From NCBI GenBank assembly GCA_003175915.1, contig PSRH01000209.1:1-9692 (forward strand): DNA of 9,692 nt. Reading direction: 5' to 3'. A program made the position numbers and the translations under genes. Position 1 is the first letter of the stretch; each line of letters starts with the position of its first letter. Shown piece by piece: positions 1 to 6,239 of the stretch. The DNA comes from Candidatus Melainabacteria bacterium (GTDB lineage: Bacteria > Cyanobacteriota > Vampirovibrionia > Obscuribacterales > Obscuribacteraceae). The notes beneath the pieces were generated by a model. The model saw only the letters and a list, made by a program, of their open reading frames with translations, was not told where the DNA came from and made no database searches.

Positions 1-106
1 CGATTAGTTCCTATGAGGTAAACTAATTTTGCGGGAGTTCGCGCTATTCGTCTCACCTATCGAGCGGCAACACACCGTCTGTGATATCAAGTGGTTCTTG
101 GGGCAA

Positions 107-135
107 TTGGGCAACTTGCTCTATGTCAGTTTAAT
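107..135 (+). promoter_or_regulatory. Weak sigma70-like promoter candidate upstream of the MshEN-array gene
   Basis: A -35-like TTGGGC (107-112) lies 17 bases before a -10-like TTTAAT (130-135). The -10 matches the consensus at five of six positions but the -35 matches at only three. Transcription would begin near 142 and leave a leader of about 22 bases before the ATG at 164. This is a pattern match only. The rest of 1-163 holds no gene I can support. Confidence 0.22.
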
Positions 136-163
136 GAGCCCTGCTGGTGCCAAGGGTGCCTAA

Positions 164-1408
164 ATGACAACAGACACCAAGTCAATTAAGCTCGGTGAAC
201 TATTAATTAAGGCCGGATTACTAAAAAGCAATCTGCTCAAGAAGATGGTGCAGATGGGTAATGAAACAGCCCTGCCCATCGGCCGCGTATTGATTATGTC
301 TAAAACTATCTCAGAGGACGTTTTGCGCGCGGCCGTCCAGGCACAAGCGATGATTAGAGATCATCTCGTGGATGAGGTGGCTGCTGTCGAGGCTCTGCGC
401 CTTTCCGCCGCAGAAGGCATCAGTCTGGATGACGCTCTTGAGCGAGTCCTGCCCGGCCCATCGGTCAAAGCTGTTTTACCGGGCAGCTCGATCTCGGGCG
501 GGCCGCGTGCCCACACTTCAACGGCCCGATTGGGTGAACTTCTGGTGGCGGCTGAACTGATTTCCAAAGAGGATTTGGAAGATGCTCTTAGAACCAGAGA
601 CGAAACTGGGCTGCCCTTAGGTCGCATTCTCGTTTTAACCCGCTTGCTTTCAGAGGAATTGCTATCGGCGGCTCTGACGGCGCAGGTGCTTCTAAGAGAC
701 AGCAAGATCACCAGAGAGCAGGCAGTCGAAGGCCTCAGATCTGCCAGAAAGAGAAGAGTGACTATCGAGGTAGCTTTGGCCGACCAAGGTCTGTTCAAGC
801 CGCCGGTCAAACAAAGCATCAGACTTGGCGACTTGCTTGTGCTGGCCGAGTTAATTATGGAAAATGATTTGATGACGGCGCTTGAACTGAGCTTGGTGCG
901 CCAACTCCCGGTTGGCCGGATCATGCAGCAAACGGGGCTGATTAGTCAGCCGGTTCTTGAGTCTGCGTTGCAGCTACAAGAAATGGTGGCAAGCGGTTCG
1001 CTCAATAGTTTGCAGGCTGCCCAAGCCTTGCGACAGGTGGCCATCCAGAGATACTCACTGCCTCAGGCTCTGGCGGAGTTGGGCACAAAGGAAGGTGAGC
1101 CGAAGGGAAGCGCCAAGCTCGGAGATATTCTTAAAGCAGCCGGAGTAGTTACCGAAAAGGACATCAAAAGAGCGGTCGAACTGAGCACGAAAAACTCTGC
1201 TCTGGTAGGAAAAATGCTGGTGGCGGCCGGCACCATCGATGAACAAATGCTCTACGCTGCCTTGAGATGCCAGTTTCTCGTTCGTGATGGCTTTCTTGAA
1301 ATAGAGCAGGCCGTGATTGCTCTCAAGCGCTGCCAGCAAACGGGCAAAACCCTGGACGAGGTAATTCGCGAACTGGGCTGGACGCTGTCGACCGGCATCA
1401 AAATCTAA
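164..1408 (+). CDS. Protein made of four tandem MshEN-like (GspE/PilB N-terminal type) modules, no ATPase domain
   Basis: The 414-residue protein has no signal peptide or membrane segment, so it is probably cytoplasmic. It is four diverged copies of one module, at about residues 7-97, 119-211, 217-308 and 316-407. Each copy has two related half-motifs opening with LG (or IG/VG), followed by hydrophobic positions and an 'L..AL' helix. The first LG and the second hydrophobic-G pair are exactly 29 residues apart in all four copies (10/39, 123/152, 221/250, 319/348). A Gln falls 22 residues after the second pair each time (61, 174, 272, 370). This matches the 24+5 layout known for MshEN domains, some of which bind cyclic di-GMP in MshE/PilB-type ATPases. 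The usual first-motif Arg is R122 and R220 but K9 and K318, and the first-motif Gln is missing, so ligand binding is uncertain. Each module ends in an extra helical segment of about 30 residues. No Walker motif is present. The ATG at 164 has AAGGGTG (152-158) at suitable spacing. Its cellular role is unknown. A scaffold or second-messenger sensor is possible. Confidence 0.85.
   Translation: MTTDTKSIKLGELLIKAGLLKSNLLKKMVQMGNETALPIGRVLIMSKTISEDVLRAAVQAQAMIRDHLVDEVAAVEALRLSAAEGISLDDALERVLPGPSVKAVLPGSSISGGPRAHTSTARLGELLVAAELISKEDLEDALRTRDETGLPLGRILVLTRLLSEELLSAALTAQVLLRDSKITREQAVEGLRSARKRRVTIEVALADQGLFKPPVKQSIRLGDLLVLAELIMENDLMTALELSLVRQLPVGRIMQQTGLISQPVLESALQLQEMVASGSLNSLQAAQALRQVAIQRYSLPQALAELGTKEGEPKGSAKLGDILKAAGVVTEKDIKRAVELSTKNSALVGKMLVAAGTIDEQMLYAALRCQFLVRDGFLEIEQAVIALKRCQQTGKTLDEVIRELGWTLSTGIKI
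182..1384 (+). repeat. Fourfold internal repeat of a module of about 92 codons
   Basis: The module copies lie at about 182-454, 518-796, 812-1087 and 1109-1384. They are recognisable at protein level by 'LG-L/D-L' openings, a 'GR' or 'GK' turn in the second half, and the 'AL..Q' ending. They are too diverged to be obvious as DNA repeats, so the duplications are old. A longer Pro/Gly/Ser-rich linker (about residues 98-118) separates copies 1 and 2, while the other linkers are 5-7 residues. Confidence 0.8.
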
Positions 1409-1605
1409 TTGGCCAAATAGATGGTTTGCAGTATGGTATCAAATGCGGTGCCAGAAACAGGGCTTCTCTCTGTTACCATCCTGCCCACCGTTCGATATTG
1501 CCTGGCGAACTGAATAAAGTGCCCCACGAAATTTTTAAGCAAGGTCCCATCCTCTGGCAAAAAGGGCGACTTTAGCGCTAGCATATTGGGGACACGAGCA
1601 AAACC

Positions 1606-1613
1606 GAGGTGAG
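1606..1613 (+). promoter_or_regulatory. Strong ribosome binding site of the transketolase gene
   Basis: GAGGTGAG lies just before the ATG at 1616, with the GAGG core six bases upstream. It fixes the start codon. The preceding intergenic stretch (1409-1605) shows no convincing promoter or intrinsic terminator. Confidence 0.7.
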
Positions 1614-1615
1614 TC

Positions 1616-3499
1616 ATGCCCGAAGTGCAATACGCCAAAGTAGAAACGTACAAACAGTTAGCCCAACAACTGAGAGTGGACAGTATCAGGTGCACCACTG
1701 AAGCGGGCTCGGGCCACCCAACCTCGGCGATGTCGGCAGCCGATCTTATGGCTGTGCTTGCCGCTTCCTTTCTTAAGTATGACTTCGAACACCCCGGACT
1801 AAGCAATAATGACAGGCTGATCTTTTCAAAAGGGCATGCCTGCCCGCTCCTCTACTCCTTCTACAAGGCAGCCGGAGTGATAACTGATCAAGAACTCTTG
1901 ACCTTGAGAAAGTTAGGCAGTCGCCTGGAAGGGCACCCGGTGCCGAAGGTGCTTCCCTGGGTTGATGTAGCTACTGGTTCTCTCGGTCAAGGACTGGCTT
2001 GCGGCGTGGGTATGGCGCTGGCCGGCAAGTACCTGGACAAACTGCCGTTTCATGTTTGGGTATTGCTTGGCGACAGTGAGATGGCTGAAGGTTCGGTGTG
2101 GGAAGCCCTGGCTTGTGCCTCACACTACCACCTCAATAATGTCATTGGCATTCTCGACATGAACCGCTTAGGCCAGCGCGGCGAAACAATGCTGGGCTGG
2201 AATGGCGATGCCTATGCCGAAAGGGCAAGAGCTTTTGGTTGGGAAGCGATCGAAATTGACGGTCACAATTACGAGGCGATTGAAAGGGCCTATCGTCAAG
2301 CGCTCGCTCAAACGGAAAAGCCCACTTTGATTGTTGCCAAGACGGAAAAAGGGCACGGCGTGAAGTTAACGGCCAACAAAGACGGCTGGCACGGTAAGCC
2401 GCTCAGCAAGGAACAAGCCGCCGAGGCTATAGGCGAACTCGGTGGTTTGAGCAATATGATAGTGAAAATCGCTAAACCAGAAGCACTACCAAGTAAGAGC
2501 AAGGGAGCCGGCGGCAAAGGTGAATTCATCTGCCCGGACTATCAGGGCACTTATTCCACCCGGGAAGCCTACGGAGATGCTCTCAAGATTCTCGGAGGCG
2601 TCTTTGAAGATCTAGTTGTTCTGGATGCCGAAGTGGGTAATTCGACTTATTCAGAGAAGTTCGCCCAGGCTTATCCAGAACGATTCTTCGAGATATACAT
2701 TGCCGAGCAATGTATGTCCGGCTTGGCAGAAGGACTATCGACCAGGGGTAAAATTGCTTTTGCCTCTACCTTCGCTGCCTTCTGGACGAGAGCCTATGAT
2801 TTTATCCGTATGGCCGCTATTTCGCGGGCAGATATGCGTTTGACTGGTTCGCACGCCGGCGTCTCGATCGGTCAAGATGGTCCTTCCCAGATGGCGCTGG
2901 AGGATCTGGCTATGATGCGGGCTGTCTGGGGCAGTACCGTCCTCTATCCGTCTGATGCTGTCTCGGCGGCCCACTTGGTGAGAGCCATGATCGATCGGCC
3001 TGGAGTTTCCTACTTGCGTACCACGAGAGAAAAGACGAATGTTCTTTATAAGCGAGAGGAGAAATTCCCGATTGGCGGAAGCAAGGTTCTCCATCGCTCA
3101 GATAAAGACAAGGCGACGATCATTGCCGCCGGCATCACCCTGCACGAAAGTCTGAAAGCCTTCCAGGAGCTTGCCAAAGAGGGTATAGCGGTGAGAATTA
3201 TTGATGCCTATTCGGTCAAGCCGATCGATCGCAAAACTATTCAACAGGCAGCACGGGAGACGAAGGCACTGATTGTCGTTGAGGATCACTGGCCGGAAGG
3301 CGGATTGGGCGACGCCGTTCTCGATGTTTTTGCTGTATCAAATAACGGTGATAATGCCAGAGATGGGGGGCCGGCCACGCCACCAAATGTGGTGAAACTG
3401 GCCGTTGCGGGAATGCCCGGTTCTGGGACTCCCGCCGAACTTCTCAATGCCGCCGGTATATCAGCCAAACAAATTATTGCAGCTGTTAAAGCTATCTAA
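1616..3499 (+). CDS. tkt: Transketolase (animal-type, single chain)
   Basis: Transketolase (EC 2.2.1.1) moves two-carbon ketol units between sugar phosphates in the non-oxidative pentose phosphate pathway, in the cytoplasm, using thiamine diphosphate and a divalent metal. The 627 residues contain all three domains. The N-terminal ThDP-binding domain has GSGHP (31-35), SKGHA (71-75), LEGHP (104-108) and the metal/diphosphate motif GDSEMAEGS (152-160) through N183. The central pyrimidine-binding domain starts near 310 and has IAEQ (362-365), where E364 matches the catalytic Glu366 of human TKT. It continues through STFAAFWTRA and GSHAGVSIGQDGPSQ (411-425). The C-terminal domain starts near 485. 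Length and the central block resemble the animal enzyme of about 623 residues more than the E. coli TktA type of about 663. It is a complete single chain, not the split two-gene form. The methyltransferase gene follows after 5 bases, so the two are probably co-transcribed. The start is supported by GAGGTGAG. Confidence 0.96.
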   Translation: MPEVQYAKVETYKQLAQQLRVDSIRCTTEAGSGHPTSAMSAADLMAVLAASFLKYDFEHPGLSNNDRLIFSKGHACPLLYSFYKAAGVITDQELLTLRKLGSRLEGHPVPKVLPWVDVATGSLGQGLACGVGMALAGKYLDKLPFHVWVLLGDSEMAEGSVWEALACASHYHLNNVIGILDMNRLGQRGETMLGWNGDAYAERARAFGWEAIEIDGHNYEAIERAYRQALAQTEKPTLIVAKTEKGHGVKLTANKDGWHGKPLSKEQAAEAIGELGGLSNMIVKIAKPEALPSKSKGAGGKGEFICPDYQGTYSTREAYGDALKILGGVFEDLVVLDAEVGNSTYSEKFAQAYPERFFEIYIAEQCMSGLAEGLSTRGKIAFASTFAAFWTRAYDFIRMAAISRADMRLTGSHAGVSIGQDGPSQMALEDLAMMRAVWGSTVLYPSDAVSAAHLVRAMIDRPGVSYLRTTREKTNVLYKREEKFPIGGSKVLHRSDKDKATIIAAGITLHESLKAFQELAKEGIAVRIIDAYSVKPIDRKTIQQAARETKALIVVEDHWPEGGLGDAVLDVFAVSNNGDNARDGGPATPPNVVKLAVAGMPGSGTPAELLNAAGISAKQIIAAVKAI

Positions 3500-3504
3500 C
3501 TGCA

Positions 3505-4284
3505 ATGGTAAAAGGCAACGATTGCGATCCAGCCGATAAATTTACCGGTCTGGCTACGCTCTACGACAAAGCAAGACCAGGATATCCTGCCGCTGCGCTC
3601 TCTGCCATCTTGAATCATTGTGGCCTGGCTGAGGGTTCAACCCTGGTGGATGTTGGTTGCGGCACGGGCATAGCTTCGCGGGCCTTTGCCCAGCTGGGCT
3701 TGCAAGTGATTGGCATCGAGCCAAACAACGACATGCGGGCAGTCGCCCAGTCCGGCAATCAAGAATTAACCGGCCCGCACCCCTCGTATCGGGAGGGGAA
3801 GGCAGAAGCGACCGGACTGCCATCGGCATGCAGCGATGCTGTGGCAGCCGCTCAGGCTTTTCACTGGTTTGATCCAGAGGAAAGTCTCAGCGAGTTTTAT
3901 AGAATAGTAAAGCCGGGCGGTTGGGTGATCCTCCTCTGGAATGAGCGCCAGGAAGAAGATGCTTTTACCAGGTCTTACGGTGATTTGATCCGGACCATAC
4001 CGAGAGCGGCCGGCATCGAGTTGGATCGCAGCCAGGCCGGCGCCTTATTGCTTAGCAGCCCGTTATTTGTCAGTGCTAGGCAATTGAATTTCCCAAACGA
4101 ACAGATACTTAACGAGACGGGTGTGATCGATAGAGCATTTTCTTCTTCTTATGCCCCCCGCCAGGCCGATAAAGCAGAAGAATTGACCAAATCATTAAGG
4201 AAGCTTTTTATAAATCATGCACACATGGGCGAGGTAGCGCTCAAATATGTACTTTACGTCTATCTGGCCCAGAAACCCCGATGA
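3505..4284 (+). CDS. Class I SAM-dependent methyltransferase (Methyltransf_11 type)
   Basis: This 259-residue cytoplasmic enzyme has a Rossmann-fold SAM site. Motif I is LVDVGCGTGIASRAFA (47-62), followed by the acidic residue E72 (GIEPN) that normally contacts the SAM ribose. The motif AAAQAFHWFDPEE (114-126) and the 'YRIVKPGGW' strand are also present. The AQAFHWF signature, with a 'Y.ARPGYP' opening (20-28), is typical of a broad group of small-molecule methyltransferases that includes yeast trans-aconitate methyltransferase relatives. The substrate cannot be predicted. The ATG lies 5 bases after the transketolase stop and has no clear Shine-Dalgarno sequence, so translation may depend on coupling to tkt. 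The C-terminal 100 residues are less conserved and may hold the substrate pocket. Confidence 0.88.
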   Translation: MVKGNDCDPADKFTGLATLYDKARPGYPAAALSAILNHCGLAEGSTLVDVGCGTGIASRAFAQLGLQVIGIEPNNDMRAVAQSGNQELTGPHPSYREGKAEATGLPSACSDAVAAAQAFHWFDPEESLSEFYRIVKPGGWVILLWNERQEEDAFTRSYGDLIRTIPRAAGIELDRSQAGALLLSSPLFVSARQLNFPNEQILNETGVIDRAFSSSYAPRQADKAEELTKSLRKLFINHAHMGEVALKYVLYVYLAQKPR

Positions 4285-4520
4285 AAGCTGGCTTTTGCTC
4301 AAACACAGCGGTGCGGACCGGCAAACGCCTGTTATGGCAAAGCTAAGTTGCACATCATCTTTGCAATAGATTTTGGCTGGCTCTTGGCGAGGGCAAGAGT
4401 TGCCGGGCGCCGATGGAAGTGATAAAAAAAGGACATGTTCTTAACAACCGCTGCAAGAGAATCAGATTGAGTTTGGTCCTTCACGAAATAGATGAACAGA
4501 AGAAAGCCGGTCAGACAAGC

Positions 4521-5465
4521 ATGCTGTCGCTTGTAATACCGGTTTTCAACGAAGAAGAAAACGTCCAAAAATTATTCGAGGCGATCGTTGCTGCATTGGC
4601 CCGTCTGGGTCATCCCTGGGAGGTTCTCTTCATCGATGACGGTTCCGCTGATGCCTCATATGACCGCCTTGTTCAAATCGCCCGAGACAATAAAAATGTA
4701 AAGCTTATCCGCTTCGTGCGAAACTTTGGTCAGACAGCGGCTCTTGCTGCTGGAATCAAGTACGCCAACGGGGACATCATTATCCCTATGGATGCCGACT
4801 TGCAAAATGATCCGGCCGATATAGAACGACTGCTGGCCAAATTAGAGGACGGATATGATGTGGTCAGCGGCTGGCGAAAAGATCGCAAAGATGACTTTTT
4901 CACGCGCACATTGCCATCATGGTCGGCAAACAAATTGATTTCGCTTATCAGCGGGGTGCAGCTGCATGACTACGGATGTTCGCTGAAAGCCTATCGCAAA
5001 GAAGTCTTGAAGGATGTCAGGCTTTACGGCGAGATGCATCGCTTTGTGCCGATCTATGCCTACTGGGCCGGCGCTAAGGTGACGGAAATACCGGTGACTC
5101 ATCATGCCAGAAAATTCGGCAAGTCGAAGTACGGCATTGGCAGGACCGTTAATGTAGTTCTGGACCTAATGACGATCAACTTTCTCTCGAATTACGTCAC
5201 CAAACCTATTCACATCTTTGGCTCGGCGGGGATCTGGTCCTTTTTCATATCATTTGCGGCTTTCGGCTGGATGCTGGTATTGAAGTACTTCTACGGTGTC
5301 ACTTTCATTGAGACACCACTGCCAATATTGGTAGCGATGTTTTTCATGGTAGGCGTTCAGTTCATTCTTATGGGACTGCTGGCCGAGATCGTGGTGCGCA
5401 CCTATTACGAGACGCAGGACAAGCAGATCTACGTTATTAAGTCAGCCATGAACGTAGATAAGTAG
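4521..5465 (+). CDS. GT2 family polyprenyl-phosphate glycosyltransferase (DPM1/GtrB-like) with two C-terminal membrane helices
   Basis: This enzyme is likely to transfer a sugar from an NDP-sugar to a polyprenyl phosphate at the inner face of the membrane, giving a lipid-linked donor for later glycosylation. Numbered from the ATG at 4521 (314 residues), the GT-A domain opens with LSLVIPVFNEEEN (2-14). It has the nucleotide-sugar DDGS (39-42), NFGQTAAL (68-75), the DxD-containing MDADLQNDP (90-98), and the acceptor-side HARKFGKSKYG (195-205). Two hydrophobic segments at about 232-257 and 267-290 anchor it, as in GtrB, CsbB and ArnC-type proteins. The same frame opens at an earlier ATG (4413), adding 36 residues. 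I prefer 4521 because family members begin directly at the first strand, and the extra residues look non-conserved. Neither start has a strong Shine-Dalgarno sequence. The upstream 4285-4520 shows nothing else. The sugar is unknown. Confidence 0.9.
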   Translation: MLSLVIPVFNEEENVQKLFEAIVAALARLGHPWEVLFIDDGSADASYDRLVQIARDNKNVKLIRFVRNFGQTAALAAGIKYANGDIIIPMDADLQNDPADIERLLAKLEDGYDVVSGWRKDRKDDFFTRTLPSWSANKLISLISGVQLHDYGCSLKAYRKEVLKDVRLYGEMHRFVPIYAYWAGAKVTEIPVTHHARKFGKSKYGIGRTVNVVLDLMTINFLSNYVTKPIHIFGSAGIWSFFISFAAFGWMLVLKYFYGVTFIETPLPILVAMFFMVGVQFILMGLLAEIVVRTYYETQDKQIYVIKSAMNVDK

Positions 5466-5494
5466 ATTGCTCTACTCGATCGCTATTGACGAAG

Positions 5495-5540
5495 CCCGCA
5501 CTAGTCCTTTGCTTTAATTGAACTTTTGCGGGTGTCTTTT
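5495..5540 (+). terminator. Possible weak terminator after the glycosyltransferase gene
   Basis: CCCGCA (5495-5500) can pair with TGCGGG (5527-5532), and a short T-rich stretch follows (5535-5540). The loop of 26 bases is long for an intrinsic terminator. A separate perfect 6-base stem (AGTAGA, 5461-5466, with TCTACT, 5471-5476) covers the stop codon but has no T-run. Confidence 0.22.
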
Positions 5541-5593
5541 CGTTGAAATTTCAGCAGCTAAGAAAATTTGCTGTTTTTCTTATGCGCCTGAAT

Positions 5594-5600
5594 GGAGGGA
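5594..5600 (+). promoter_or_regulatory. Ribosome binding site that decides the start of the DUF6088-like gene
   Basis: GGAGGGA lies seven bases before the ATG at 5608. The same frame is open upstream to a TTG at 5518, but this strong site, and the lack of family-like sequence in those 30 codons, place the true start at 5608. Confidence 0.75.
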
Positions 5601-5607
5601 AAAAGGC

Positions 5608-6219
5608 ATGTCCGCACCAAGCTATATTCGTCGCCATATCAATAATCTTGTTGGAGACAAACCATTCTCCATCCGTGATTTTCTAATATATGGTGACCGC
5701 AACACAATCGACCAGATTTTTCACCGCCTTATAGTCGAAGGTCGAATCGTTCGAGTGGCCAGAGGAGTTTACATCAAAGGTACTTCTCCTCAGCCTTCCA
5801 TAGCGGAAATCATTGAAGTAAAAGTGAAGGCATTTGGGCGAACCGTTGCCGCGCATGGGTCACAGGCTGCCCGCAGGCTGAGGCGCCAGGGTCAGGATAA
5901 GTTGGTCTTTGCCACAGATGGAGCTACGTCTTCATTTCGAGTTGGTAATCGCGTCGTCCATCTGGTGAGAACTAGTGTAAGAAAGATGCGCTTGGGAGAC
6001 GATCCCTCCGGTCTAGTCATCCGAGCACTCTGGCATCTGGGGAAGAGGGGGTGCGAGCCGGTGACGGCGGCGCTTTTAGTCGAAAACTTGGGGCGATACG
6101 ACAAAATAAAGCTGCGTTTGGCAGCCGCCAGCATGCCGCAGTGGATGCGCCAGTGCTTGGCTAGCTTCGCAAGGATGGATTGTTTAAGACGTGATTGGCA
6201 GACGTTGCCGGTTGGTTGA
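5608..6219 (+). CDS. DUF6088 / AbiEi-antitoxin-like winged-helix protein, orphan
   Basis: The protein has 203 residues from the ATG at 5608. The N-terminus (about 4-57) reads as a winged helix: IRRHINNLVGDKPFSIRDF, then a predicted recognition helix around NTIDQIFHRLIVEG (32-45), then the wing RIVRVARGVYIK (46-57). This is the pattern of DUF6088 and of the DNA-binding domain of type IV antitoxins (AbiEi). The remainder has AAHGSQAARRL (81-91) and a strand-rich stretch VVHLVRTSVRKMRLG (116-130), also typical of the group. AbiEi proteins repress their own operon and counter an AbiEii nucleotidyltransferase toxin, but no toxin gene is present: a glycosyltransferase precedes it and a convergent membrane-protein gene begins 20 bases after its stop. 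It may be an orphan antitoxin, the remnant of a toxin-antitoxin pair, or an unrelated regulator. Family assignment is by motif recognition only. Confidence 0.72.
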   Translation: MSAPSYIRRHINNLVGDKPFSIRDFLIYGDRNTIDQIFHRLIVEGRIVRVARGVYIKGTSPQPSIAEIIEVKVKAFGRTVAAHGSQAARRLRRQGQDKLVFATDGATSSFRVGNRVVHLVRTSVRKMRLGDDPSGLVIRALWHLGKRGCEPVTAALLVENLGRYDKIKLRLAAASMPQWMRQCLASFARMDCLRRDWQTLPVG

Positions 6220-6228
6220 TGCGAAAAC

Positions 6229-6238
6229 CACCGCGGTG
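6229..6238. repeat. 10-base perfect palindrome between convergent genes
   Basis: CACCGCGGTG is perfectly self-complementary and occupies half of the 20-base gap between the DUF6088-like stop and the stop of the opposing membrane-protein gene. It has no loop or T-run, so it is not a standard intrinsic terminator on either strand. Confidence 0.3.
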
Positions 6239-6239
6239 A

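Noticed and set aside
17..163. Short plus-strand open frame ending in TAA directly before the ATG at 164, which could be a leader peptide.
   Set aside because: It begins after a TGA at 14-16, offers only TTG or an internal ATG as starts without ribosome binding sites, and has no recognisable content.
361..924. Long minus-strand open frame of 187 codons opposite the MshEN-array gene.
   Set aside because: It is Ser/Arg/Ala-rich with no motif, and the plus-strand frame has clear repeated domain structure over the same bases.
1457..1473. Small hairpin (AACAG with CTGTT) after the MshEN-array gene as a possible terminator.
   Set aside because: The stem is short and no T-run follows it.
1405..1617. 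A 70-codon minus-strand open frame that fills the gap between the MshEN-array gene and tkt, running from an ATG overlapping the tkt start to a TAG overlapping the upstream stop.
   Set aside because: There is no ribosome binding site before its ATG, no recognisable domain, and the frame continues upstream into antisense of tkt, as shadow frames do. A chance open frame of this length is plausible.
5486..5513. TTGACG followed 16 bases later by TTTGCT as a promoter for the DUF6088-like gene.
   Set aside because: The -35 is good but the -10 is poor, and the better TTTAAT (5513-5518) is 21 bases away, too far for a standard promoter.
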